From the NCBI RefSeq assembly GCF_001949145.1, contig NW_019091573.1, forward strand, positions 307,450-349,590: a DNA stretch of 42,141 bases, written 5' to 3'. Below the pieces are notes generated by a model. The model had not been told where the DNA came from, made no database searches, and was given only the letters and a program-made list of their open reading frames with translations. The position numbers and the translations under genes are program-made. Shown piece by piece: positions 34,244 through 42,141 of the stretch. Source of the stretch: Acanthaster planci (taxonomy: Eukaryota > Echinodermata > Asteroidea > Valvatida > Acanthasteridae). The first letter of the stretch is position 1. Every line of letters starts with the position of its first letter.

Positions 34244-35096
34244 CTGTCAAGCATGAGAGGTGAAGGGGCAAAGACCCTATTAAGAAGTACGCACAGCAAA
34301 TGAGGCAGACTGTGGTTCAGATAATGAGGAGAAAAATGCCAATATCTGAGCCCACACAGACGTTATCACATCAATACCATGAAAGGTTTCATGTCAGAAC
34401 ATTTTTGTTGGTTGTAAAGAGAGTGACTGTTGTGGAGCATTGGGAAATTGTTTCTAGATCTGGTCTGCTATTCATTTTGTGCGCTAACCTTACATATTTA
34501 GTGTGGACTTGTGAACAAAAGATGTCCACATGATGCAGGAAGGGAAAACATTCCGTGGACTTCCACGTCCACAGGACATTCCCCCTTCTCTGAAAGAGAA
34601 GTTTAGAGGCATTTTGGGGTTAGGGTCCTCCGTCGTAAAAGGAAGAGCAAAAGTCAAGGAAACATGTTATAAAAATCCTGCTGAAATTTATGTTTGCAGT
34701 TCAAGAAAACTGAGTATTTCACTGAGTTTTCTTATCTGCACGAAAACAAAGGAAGGTCCACACTAGATATGTTACGTAAGTAGGAGGAGGGGGGGGTGTA
34801 AGTGCGGGTGGGTGTGAATTTGTTTCTGCATTCAATTGGGGACCTTGAACCTTTCCGCTTCTTTCTCCTCTTCAAGAAACTACGTGCAAACTATGGGAAC
34901 AGGGCATCCACTGGCCCAATCCACTGATCCCATCCTTTGTTTTCACATTAGTCATTCACCAATACAACAGCCAAGCTTTCATATACTTCAGAACAGGAAT
35001 GTCTACCCTCCACTAGTTGTCACAATATTGGTCGTGTTCCAATAAAGTTGTCAACCTTTCCCATGTACTGGAAAAAAACGGCTGGTTGAAGTGTAC
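34244..35096 (-). other. CCDC180-like intron (0.85 kb), phase 0
   Basis: Contains a complete TA-flanked TIR element (34501-34763). The remainder is unremarkable AT-rich sequence plus a G-run near 34788-34796. Confidence 0.75.
34501..34763. mobile_element. TA-flanked TIR element (GTGTGGAC family), copy 1
   Basis: Ends are GTGTGGACTT (left) and AGGTCCACAC (right), inverted copies, with TA on each side. Similarity between ends may extend outward (TACATATTTA against TAACATATCTA). The 263-base interior is noncoding and includes CTTCTCTGAAAGAGAAG, itself a hairpin, and TTTAGAGGCATTTTGGGG. The same blocks in the same orientation occur at 37270-37534. A TA target is typical of Tc1/mariner-type mobilisation (inference). 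Confidence 0.85.
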
Positions 35097-35234
35097 CTTT
35101 AACTTGTGTGTATTATCTTCCACACCACTGGTGTAATCTTTCTTCCTGGTGTCTTCGTTCTCACACAGTGATTGCAGCTGGTTGCGATTGTGTGGGTGGC
35201 CCAGGGTGGGACGTAGTAAAGTCTTATGCTGGGC
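35097..35234 (-). CDS. CCDC180: CCDC180-like exon f: LRPTLGHP segment
   Basis: In phase 0 after TTTGCAG, it reads AQHKTLLRPTLGHPHNRNQL, then QSLCENEDTRKKDYTSGVED and NTHKLK, ending at GTACAC in phase 0. The loop LRPTLGHPHNRNQL between two charged helices is the motif that most suggests CCDC180-type proteins. Length is exactly 46 codons. The donor GTACAC is weaker than the others, but phase and frame fit. Confidence 0.87.
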
Positions 35235-35876
35235 CTGCAAAGCAAAACAAGACCGGGGGGGGGCTATATAAACGGCTTGGAGACCCTTTTGCGTGTCTGC
35301 CGTTTCCTCAAACAGCTCTGGAGTTTTCTAAATGGACCATTTGGACTGTCTGTCGACTGTCTTAAAGGGTCACTTGGGCAGAAACAAAAACATATTACAC
35401 AAAGTCCCAGCTTCCGAGGCCATGCTTGCTTCGGCCTTAGTTTTTTTCTTTGAACGATGCATGTTGTATCATGGCAGCAAGAAAAAATTGTCTGCTTTCC
35501 TTTATCAACTTTGACGTGATTTCTGAAAGTTTCAACCAAAATCTACTGCACTGTAACTGTATTCACAATCCTCCGCGGCCTGGTGCAAAATCAGGGGAAA
35601 ACTCACAAGGTTAAGAAAAATGTTGAGCATATTCTACACTGTAAATTTTGTTCTCCTCTTACATTGACAATTCTTCCAAAATTTGGGAAGCATCTAAGAA
35701 GCCACAGATATTTTTATTAGATGTAAATGGCTTAGGAAAGAATTTGCTTTCTGCTTCCTTTTCTCAGGGTTCAACAAGAGCCTCTATAACGTGATTCAGA
35801 AACATATACTGCCACCAAGAAATTTCAAATGTTTTAATTACGTGCAGCTGACAAAATCTTAGTCATGTGATCTTAC
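35235..35876 (-). other. CCDC180-like intron (0.64 kb), phase 0
   Basis: AT-rich spacer with a G-run at about 35252-35258. Open frames on both strands around 35226-35540 overlap each other and have no domain. No repeat family was recognised. Confidence 0.7.
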
Positions 35877-36037
35877 CCTCTCCTTGTCCCATCGAGCCAT
35901 GTTCCCTTTGAATCCCTCAGACACCTTATGCAGAGACATCTCCAGTACCTTCAGGTGTTTGCCCAGAATCTCTCGGATCACCAGCGGGGGGACCCGGCCG
36001 TTGAAGATCTCCAGGCGCTCTAGCTGCTCCCGGAATT
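35877..36037 (-). CDS. CCDC180: CCDC180-like exon e: REQLERLE helix segment
   Basis: Two bases complete Glu after CTATTTCAG. It reads FREQLERLEIFNGRVPPLVI, then REILGKHLKVLEMSLHKVSE and GFKGNMARWDKER, ending phase 0 at GTAAGA. Two long charged helices are broken by the turn FNGRVPPLV. Sequence upstream in the same frame includes a Met but is intron, because the acceptor and the phase of the previous exon place the start at FRE. Confidence 0.9.
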
Positions 36038-36700
36038 CTGAAATAGATCGGTCAGCCACAATGCATGAGACTATCCCTTTCTTTTAATCTGGCAAAATAT
36101 GTGCGTATTTTGCCCGCATGCTGGGTGTACGGTGGCCTACTTTTCCACAGTAGGCTTGATGACTTGCCCATATTGTCAATTATGCTCCGTGCACTGTTTA
36201 ACAGTGATGACGGAAGAACTTTATATACAATACTTCTCAACAAACTCACTATTCTTGAATATAAAAAAATTCACTTATATCAATATCAAAATGACATTTC
36301 TAAATGTATGATCCTGCGAAATATTTGTAATTAAATAGGAGATGGCTTACTCTTTCCAAATGTTACAGTACCCCAAAATTGACCTCCACTTCAATATGAC
36401 TTTAAACCGTCAAAATAGAAAAGAACAGAATGCGACTTTACGCTCATTTTGTCATGACGGGTCACAGATAGTCTCTGGAATGTTCAGATGTGAGTCCAAT
36501 ATGCAGGGCTAATGACAGTATATCAGTACGTGTGAAAGACAGATAGTGTTGAACACTGTGCGCCTTATAAATACTCTGAAGGTATCATTATAACATTTGA
36601 TGCCTAGATGTCAGCTGTTTTCCCATAATGCACTGATAAAATTGCCTCTTCTTTGCAAAGCTCTTGGTGGCGCACTGCATTGGGGATCACTCCCATGTAC
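36038..36700 (-). other. CCDC180-like intron (0.66 kb), phase 1
   Basis: Contains a partial copy of the TATGTGACC-TIR element at 36283-36468 (separate entry). The remainder is AT-rich with no further exon recognised. Confidence 0.7.
36283..36468 (-). mobile_element. Truncated copy of the TATGTGACC-TIR element
   Basis: Read on the - strand, it runs TGTGACCCGTCATGACAAAA, then TGAGCGTAAAGTCGCATTC, and continues to CGCAGGATCATACATTTAG, matching 41148-41330 block for block. The matching stops near AAATGTCATTT, so the other terminus is missing. This is a 5'-end fragment in the opposite orientation to the complete copy. Confidence 0.8.
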
Positions 36701-36845
36701 CTTGCAGGCACTGATTGTGGTACTCCTCAGCCTGGATGAAGTAGGATTGTAACTTGGAAACCACTACGTCGGCACATAGCTCAAAGGTCTCATGTATTGC
36801 TCGCGGTCTGGTCGGCGGCCTTAATCCCTTCTGGCGGTAGTAAAG
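36701..36845 (-). CDS. CCDC180: CCDC180-like exon d: LYYRQKG segment
   Basis: In phase 0 after CTTGTAG, it reads LYYRQKGLRPPTRPRAIHET, then FELCADVVVSKLQSYFIQAE and EYHNQCLQ, with one base left at GTACAT. A basic Pro-rich turn is followed by a long helix. The RP-x-TRP-x-x-I-x-x-TFE pattern and the YHNQCL end are distinctive and fit the CCDC180 assignment as I recall it. At 48 codons plus one base it joins correctly to the next exon (Glu). Confidence 0.9.
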
Positions 36846-38032
36846 CTACAAGAACACAAAAAAGGATGTACTTCAGGTCAATTTTAACTTTTTTTAGGAC
36901 ACTCTTTTCTAATATACTGATTCAACTTAAGCCACTTGTCTCGGCAAAAATGCCAAATATTATTTCAAAAGAAAGTTAAGTGAGGCGGTGAAATTAAACC
37001 TTACACTAATAATGGCTCTAACTGGAAGGGTTAGATCCCGTAAACTCTGCTATGCTGTATCACTGCTCCATCAATTTAACCCTAAGGAGGATGTTTTTGA
37101 ACTGTCAGTATTTTTAGAGACACTTTCGTGCAGCATTTTCTCAAATACTGCAGTTGTTCTGATAAACGCTGACACATTTTCTTGTCATTAACCCTATACA
37201 TTCTGTGAGTTTTGAGATGGTCAAAAATGGAATCAGGGTCAGTGTGGGTACGCTAACCATACATACCTAGTGTGGACTTAAAACAAAAGATGTCCACACG
37301 ATGCAGGAAAGGAAGATGTTCTGTGGACTTACACATGTCCACAGGACGTTTCCCCTTCTCTGAAAAAGAAGTTTAGAGGCATTTTGGGGTAGGGGTCATC
37401 TGTCGTAAAAGCAAGAGGAATAGTCAAGGAAACCTTGTACAAAAATCCAGCTGAAAATTGTGTTTCCGGTTCAAGAAAAACGAGTATTTTCAATGAGTTT
37501 TCTTAACTGCACAAAAAGAAAGGAATGTCCACACTACATGTAGGTATGTAAGGTAACTGTGGGTGGGGAAACAGCGTGTGAACAGGGCTCATATCAACAC
37601 GACATGGCGCAAAGTACGTGCCATCAAATTTCAAAAACCCACGGTGTTTTAACACAGGGCAGTAATGGGTTTTTGAATGTCTGCCAAGTCTCCCCTTGTC
37701 TTGGGGTAATCATGTACTGAGCCTAAACAATGCAAAACTTACATCTCTTCTACAGGCTGAGAGTATGTGACTAGGTTTCAATATCGCTCAGCTCATCATG
37801 CACTGAGTTTGAATGACGGCCATCTCCTGGCACCACAGCCATTTTGGTTAAGACTGTCGATGTCACAAACTCTCTTACGCCATACAAAAGACTTCAACCT
37901 GATATTCACAGTGAAAAGCACTGTAGTTTCAGGGGGCTTGAGATAATCAGCCGAGGGGGCTTGAGTCGATTAGCCAAGGCGGCATCCCTCTCACGTCAGA
38001 TGCGAAAGGAAACGGACATCAATCATACTCAC
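36846..38032 (-). other. CCDC180-like intron (1.2 kb), phase 0
   Basis: Carries the second complete GTGTGGAC-family element (37270-37534). The rest is noncoding; no additional exon was found. Confidence 0.7.
37270..37534. mobile_element. TA-flanked TIR element (GTGTGGAC family), copy 2
   Basis: Starts GTGTGGACTT and ends TGTCCACAC, with TA on both sides. It is 265 bases and collinear with copy 1 at 34501-34763, sharing ACAAAAGATGTCCACA, CCCCTTCTCTGAAA, TTTAGAGGCATTTTGGGG and GTCAAGGAAACC or close variants. It is noncoding. The two copies sit in different introns of the same gene, in the same orientation. Confidence 0.87.
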
Positions 38033-38099
38033 GTCTGCGGTCGTCAGCAGCCCTTCCAGTGCATCCTGCAGGATTCGTCTTATCTGGGCCAGGAAGTGC
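38033..38099 (-). CDS. CCDC180: CCDC180-like exon c: short helical exon
   Basis: One base completes Thr after TTACGGACAG. It reads HFLAQIRRILQDALEGLLTT and AD, ending in phase 0 at GTGAGT. This is a 22-residue amphipathic helix, fully consistent with a coiled-coil region. It is short, so acceptance depends on clean splice sites and phase match on both sides. Confidence 0.85.
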
Positions 38100-38993
38100 C
38101 TGTCCGTAAATCAAAGTTCGGTGTGGGGTGGAACCATCAATAAATAAGTTCGAGATTGTCTCTATGCTGAGGAAGGGCTCAAGGTATATTTCTGTTTGTT
38201 TGGGCGACATGGCATATTCTGCCATGAGGAGAGAGGATGTGGTAGGAATGTTGATTCAATTTGACTGTTTTTATCTCTGCAGTATCGTGATTCATTTCAG
38301 GAGACTGTGCAATCAAGAAACGTGCCATTCATCAACAATTATAAGGAAAAAACACTGGAACGTGCTGGAACAGATTGAAAAAAGTTTTTTACAGCACATG
38401 TGGATGATTTAATTTTTTTCCCTTCAAGAAAGGTCACAGACACAATCCATTTACTACACCTAAATCCCGTGTTGTTTTAAATTATCCTTTGCTCATGGTA
38501 TCCTAACTCAGATAAGATAATGAACAAGGAAATGTTTTGGTACGTTATCTGTACCATAAACTTTCCATTAATTTGTTAACCCCTTTGCTCCGGGAGACGG
38601 CAAGAGCCCTGGCTCTGTGTGAGCATTAGTCCACACCAGACATACAGTCTGTTCACCATGCAGCTGCTGGTTCAATGGGGCCTACTGATGGACAAAGCCC
38701 TCCATTCAGGGCATACCACAGCCCAGCAGTCGCGGTCAAAAGAATTACCGGCGCGAAGGGGTTAAGCATCCAGTGATGTGTACAGCTGTACCTACCGTAT
38801 TTTGTGCTTGAAAAGAATATCATTTTGCCAAACCCCAAAACATTACAAGATGTGTATCGATTGACTGTAATGTTTATGGTGCAGATTAGGTACCTGAGAC
38901 ATTTTCCTGTACACGGGTGCTAAAACTAAAGTAAAGAGCAACAGTGTGGATTTCAAACCTGTCATTGTGTGAGAACGTGCCATCAGGACTTAC
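38100..38993 (-). other. CCDC180-like intron (0.9 kb), phase 2
   Basis: Contains TTAA family 2 copy E (38576-38765). Nothing else was recognised. Confidence 0.75.
38576..38765 (-). mobile_element. TTAA-flanked short element, family 2, copy E
   Basis: TTAA on both sides with ends CCCCTTTG and CGAAGGGG. It is 190 bases, the reverse complement of copy D (31104-31292) over nearly its whole length, including CAGCTGCTGGTTCAATGGGG and CAGCCCAGCAGTCGCGGTC. It is noncoding. The near-equal length of the two copies and the perfect TTAA borders support a mobile unit, not chance similarity. Confidence 0.88.
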
Positions 38994-39071
38994 GTTTCTC
39001 GTTCTGGTTTATCTCCAAAGACGTAATACTTGGGGTCAAACTTGAGGTGGCTGTGTTTGTTACGCTGGATC
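38994..39071 (-). CDS. CCDC180: CCDC180-like exon b: KFDPKYYVFG segment
   Basis: One base completes Gly after CTGTGTAG. It reads IQRNKHSHLKFDPKYYVFGD, then KPERET with two bases carried at GTAAGT. The KFDPKYYVFG word is aromatic and likely a conserved peptide at the start of the C-terminal region. The exon is exactly 1 + 75 + 2 bases, fitting both neighbours. Confidence 0.88.
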
Positions 39072-39753
39072 CTACACAGAGCGACACAAATGAACCGAAA
39101 GGTCAAGCTTCTGCTGCTCCAAGTTGTCCCATTTTCCATAACTGCGGTCAAGTCGCTCGCAAGTCAAAATCGCGAATTGGGTCACGGGTAATAATGGAGG
39201 AACTTTTTTTTTTAGACAAATAACTAGTGACTTGACTACGGATGGGATGACCTACAGTGATTTGTGGTGAACATGAGGGCTTGACAATACCACTTCTGTT
39301 GCTTAGTCACATGCCAGACTGTCGACATTCGCTTCAAGGCAACATCCTAAATTTGCCCTGATTACACAACTCTGGATACAAGCAATACTGAAGGGAATAC
39401 TTTGATGAAGGTTTTGTCTAAAGCTAAACCTCAAGGGTTTGTGAAAAACTGACATTATTTACAAGATAGCCATCTTGAATTGAAAGTGAAACAATCATTA
39501 CAACATTTTTCCAAAAGTTCAGGACAGCAAAAACAAAGTTGATCATAAAGGGAAAACGATACACTGCATGTTCTATCCTAGTGTTCTGGTTGGCACAACT
39601 ATATTTGGGGGAAAAAATGTGTCAGCAAAATAGTCAGACACCTTTCCATGTCAAGATCCTTAGCAGATCAAATGGACTCCGGGCACAGGATCTAAAATGG
39701 CCACTTCGTGAACAAAGCTTACTGTACTGACATTGGCTGCATTAAGTTAGACC

Positions 39754-40348
39754 TTAACCACTTCATGCCGGGGCATTTTTCAATGTTGATGATGCTGGAC
39801 CGGCATGACTATCATTTTTTCCGTTTACAAAATTCTTCAAAAATTCATCATTTCATTTAACATTTCATTTAGCTGTACAAAGTAATCTTTAGGCACTACT
39901 CTGATTTGACAGGTGACCTTCATTGGCGCCTGAGTATTTCAGCCAGGCCTGCAGCCTTGTAAAAAAAGCCCAGATTGTGCGGTGTTATGTAACTTTCTTT
40001 GGTTCAAGAACCTGGCTCAGTGCACTGCTGACCTCTTTTCAATAGGGGCCAGATTAGCATGAAGCGGCGCTGTGTGGCTCATCGCTGCGGTGGTGGAGCG
40101 CTTTTGTCCCCGGTGGTAATCCGCTCGCTCTCAATGCCCCAAATCCTGGTATACGGTTTCAAAACAAGGCTGGATTATCACGACTTTTCAGAGTGAAAAA
40201 TGTCAGTAATGTCCAGCAGCCTGGTCTTTTGTTCGGAGTATGGTCTTTTGTTACAGGGCCCTGTTTCCTTTGTCCGAGTTCGGAGACCCCGGCCACGCAT
40301 ATAAACCATACGTCTCCGATTCCGGAGTCCCCGGCAGGAAGTGGTTAA
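39754..40348 (-). mobile_element. TTAA-flanked non-autonomous element, family 1, copy B
   Basis: Bounded by TTAA, with ends CCACTTCATGCCGGGG (left) and CCCCGGCAGGAAGTGG (right). It is 595 bases and lies in the opposite orientation to copy A, matching it along most of its length. Read on the - strand it starts CCACTTCCTGCCGGGGACTC, which also matches the fragment at the window end (copy C). No open frame of transposase type is present. Confidence 0.87.
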
Positions 40349-41147
40349 TGTGATTACTTGTGACTGACTTGTGATCACTGTATGGCCTTGGAATACAACT
40401 CTGTGATCTCATTAATCCAAGTTTGCATGCCTCCCTGTTTAACCACTCGACACTGGATGACGTCTAAACTCACAATTTTCCTTATTTGTACCAGGATGTA
40501 TACACTCGTTTAAGAATTCTTTTTGTAATTTCTGCGGTTGATGTACTAACGTGTCATGCTTGATTGGATCAAAGGGTGCAAGACAATCCCACAGGCAGAT
40601 GCTTCTACTCAGTGGACCCCCCACCCACAATAATTCAGAAATGTCTTTCTTGAGCACTTACATGTGGAATTCGGAGCCCGTACTATACACTAAGTAACTA
40701 AGTAAGGGGATTAACCCTAACACTCCTCAATCCTTCACCGGTTGGAGGACTGACGACTGTTAAGGTTAAAGACCTCCTCTATTTGGGTCAGCTGATTTGC
40801 TAGGGAGCGAAACCACACTAAAAACAGGTAAAGGTTACAAAAATCGAACTAGCAACTTCTTTGTATTGAAACAATTGGAAAAAAACACCCATTGCCATGG
40901 GTGACGCCTATATACAATGTGGATCTTTTGTATGTGAACCGGTTGACGTCTGGACACGTGCCACAATTTTTACCAGGGCAGATGAAAAACGGCTGAATAG
41001 AAGAACTCAAGGGGAAATACTGATGTCAATTAAAACTCAAGAGTTGTGCCTCACTACATACATGCACTTTATGGGCCCGAAGAATAATGGCCCAGTTGAA
41101 GAATTGGCACAAAATTCCTGCCTCAGCAGCTTTTTCAGGAAAGTGGC

Positions 41148-41561
41148 TATGTGACCCGTCATGACAAAATGAGCGTAAAGTCGCATTCTGTTCCTTTCTA
41201 TTTTGAGGGTTTAAACTCTTAATGAAGTGGAGGTCAATTTTGGGGGTACTGTAATATTTGGAAAGAGTAAACTGTCTCCTATTTAATTATAAATATTTCG
41301 CAGGATCATATATTTAGAAATGTCATTTGCTCAGCAATTTTGACAATAGCATTAGTCGTGCCTAGTCAGAAATGTTAAAACAGTGGAACAAAGATGCAAA
41401 TTAAAGCCGCTAAAATAATGTCACATTATCTCATACTTTTACTCTAGGTGTTCCATATACATACCACTGCAAAGCTGTCTTTTTGCTGAATTCAAATATA
41501 CCAATATTTGTTTTTTTGAAAATTTCGACCTTAAGCTCATTTTGTGGTGACAGGTCACATA
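41148..41561. mobile_element. Complete element with ~40-base TIR (TATGTGACC)
   Basis: The left end reads TATGTGACCCGTCATGACAA then AATGAGCGTAAAGTCG. The right end, on the - strand, reads TATGTGACCTGTCACCACAA then AATGAGCTTAAGGTCG. The inverted ends therefore match over about 38 bases with a few differences. The 414-base interior is AT-rich and noncoding. A truncated relative lies at 36283-36468. It is a MITE-like unit; the superfamily was not assigned. Confidence 0.88.
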
Positions 41562-41596
41562 TTTCTTCTTTATTAAAGTAAACATCCCCCACTCAC

Positions 41597-41839
41597 CCTG
41601 AGGCGCTCCTCCTTGGGTTACTGCTGTCCATGCCCTGCGTCATGCCTTTCCTTGTTGGCTTCAGCCTGTCCTTGTCTTGCAGGGTCTTGACTGGCAGGCC
41701 CCTACCCAGACACCTGGCCTTAGCGTCCTCAGTCTGTATGGTGGACTGTGTGCCCGGGGGTCTGATCATCCCTGGAGTGAGGGGTGCATCGGCGGAAGTA
41801 TCACCCTCCCCACTCAGTTTCACTTTCATCTTCTGCGAC
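41597..41839 (-). CDS. CCDC180: CCDC180-like exon a: Lys/Thr/Pro-rich linker
   Basis: Reads SQKMKVKLSGEGDTSADAPL, then TPGMIRPPGTQSTIQTEDAK, a basic stretch, and ends NPRRSAS with two bases at GTGAGT. It is a disordered, basic linker. The donor is certain by phase; the acceptor is less so: GAGCAG before 41839 or CGCAG before 41832. It has in-frame Met codons, so it could in principle be a first exon, but if this is CCDC180 it is internal. The + strand frame 41630-42019 is a shadow. Confidence 0.75.
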
Positions 41840-42141
41840 CTGCTCATGAAACGGGGCCACATTGAGTTTGCAGTCAAGGTACATGTATTCAGAGTAGAAA
41901 AGCTGTCAGGTCCAAGTCAATGTTTGTGCGTTCTGGTGAAATTCAACATTCATTTGTATATGCTGCCAAATGGAATTCCTTCTGAGCTGGGCAACGGGAG
42001 TTGGCATTTATGGGGCTGAAACTTGTAAATTGAGCTGAAAAGTTGTGTCAATAATGACAACATTTGTTTATATGGCTTATATTAACCACTTCCTGCCAGG
42101 GATTCCGGTTACGGACACGTATGCTTTATAATTAAAGTAGT
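41840..42141. other. Intron or upstream sequence of the CCDC180-like gene, with start of an element
   Basis: No exon was recognised. A TACATGTA lies near 41880. The last 60 bases are the start of TTAA family 1 copy C (separate entry). If exon a is internal, this is the 3' end of an intron. Confidence 0.55.
42082..42141 (+). mobile_element. TTAA-flanked element, family 1, copy C (cut by window end)
   Basis: TTAA followed by CCACTTCCTGCCAGGGATTC and then CGGTTACGGACACGTATG. This matches the - strand start of copy B (CCACTTCCTGCCGGGGACTC, then GGAGACGTATGGTTTATA) and lies in the same orientation as copy A. Only 60 bases are inside the window. Confidence 0.75.

Larger units (their letters stand above)
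39072..41596 (-). other. CCDC180-like intron (2.5 kb), phase 2
   Basis: Holds TTAA family 1 copy B (39754-40348) and the complete TATGTGACC-TIR element (41148-41561). These two account for roughly 1.0 of the 2.5 kb. The remaining sequence has no recognisable exon. Confidence 0.7.
33352..41839 (-). other. CCDC180: Gene model: probable CCDC180-like coiled-coil protein, 3' part (eight exons)
   Basis: Read on the - strand, eight exons join in frame: 41839-41597, 39071-38994, 38099-38033, 36845-36701, 36037-35877, 35234-35097, 34243-34132 and 33596-33352. Donors are GTGAGT, GTAAGT, GTGAGT, GTACAT, GTAAGA, GTACAC, GTAAGT and GTGAGA. The product is charged, mostly helical and has no membrane segment or signal peptide. 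The order of motifs (KFDPKYYVFG, RPPTRPRAIHETFELCA, RVPPLVIREIL, LRPTLGHPHNRNQL, RKKAGLPL) resembles my recollection of the C-terminal DUF4456-type region of CCDC180, a large cilium- and testis-associated protein of about 1,600 residues. That match is from memory, so identity is moderate. The 5' exons lie above 42141; the last exon is not located. Confidence 0.65.

Noticed and set aside
41630-42019. 129-codon + strand frame
   Set aside because: It overlaps the - strand exon 41597-41839, whose donor and phase fit seven further exons. The + frame has no domain and is a shadow.

Overview
This window is nuclear DNA from an animal. Coding sequence sits in short GC-rich exons with GT/AG borders, separated by long AT-rich introns full of dispersed repeats. 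There are no bacterial gene signals. The exon and intron style and the very frequent palindrome TACATGTA (at least 35 copies by eye) suggest an invertebrate deuterostome, with lancelet (Branchiostoma) as the best guess. That is inference and low confidence.

Two protein genes lie tail to tail. On the + strand, ten exons (positions 1-25 to 21606-21761) encode the C-terminal half of a single-pass membrane receptor. It has the end of one fibronectin type III (FN3) domain, a complete FN3 domain with three N-glycosylation sequons, a Ser/Thr/Pro-rich stalk, a transmembrane helix, a Ser-rich cytoplasmic tail and a C-terminal class I PDZ ligand (-TTL). All nine junctions keep the reading frame. The 5' end, probably with more FN3 or Ig domains, lies before base 1. 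I could not assign it to a named receptor family.

On the - strand, eight exons (41839 down to 33352) encode part of a large helical, coiled-coil-type protein. Motifs and segment order suggest the C-terminal region of CCDC180 (the DUF4456-type region). All seven junctions are phase-compatible. Its 5' exons lie beyond 42141. Its last exon or exons should lie below 33352, but I did not find them.

The space between the genes (21762-33351) and the introns hold non-autonomous transposons with terminal inverted repeats (TIRs). Two families are flanked by TTAA (three copies of about 570-595 bp, two of about 190 bp). One family is flanked by TA (two clear copies and one decayed). One has a TIR of about 40 bp starting TATGTGACC. 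There are also a long foldback hairpin, a tRNA-like B-box segment amplified as four 38-bp tandem units, and a minisatellite-like array built on the palindrome GGGATCCC.

No CRISPR array, phage, operon or RNA gene was found. No promoter could be identified, since both gene starts are outside the window. The most useful observations are the unassigned receptor, the probable CCDC180 fragment and the sets of repeat families with several copies in one window. I see no convincing evidence of a new biological system.
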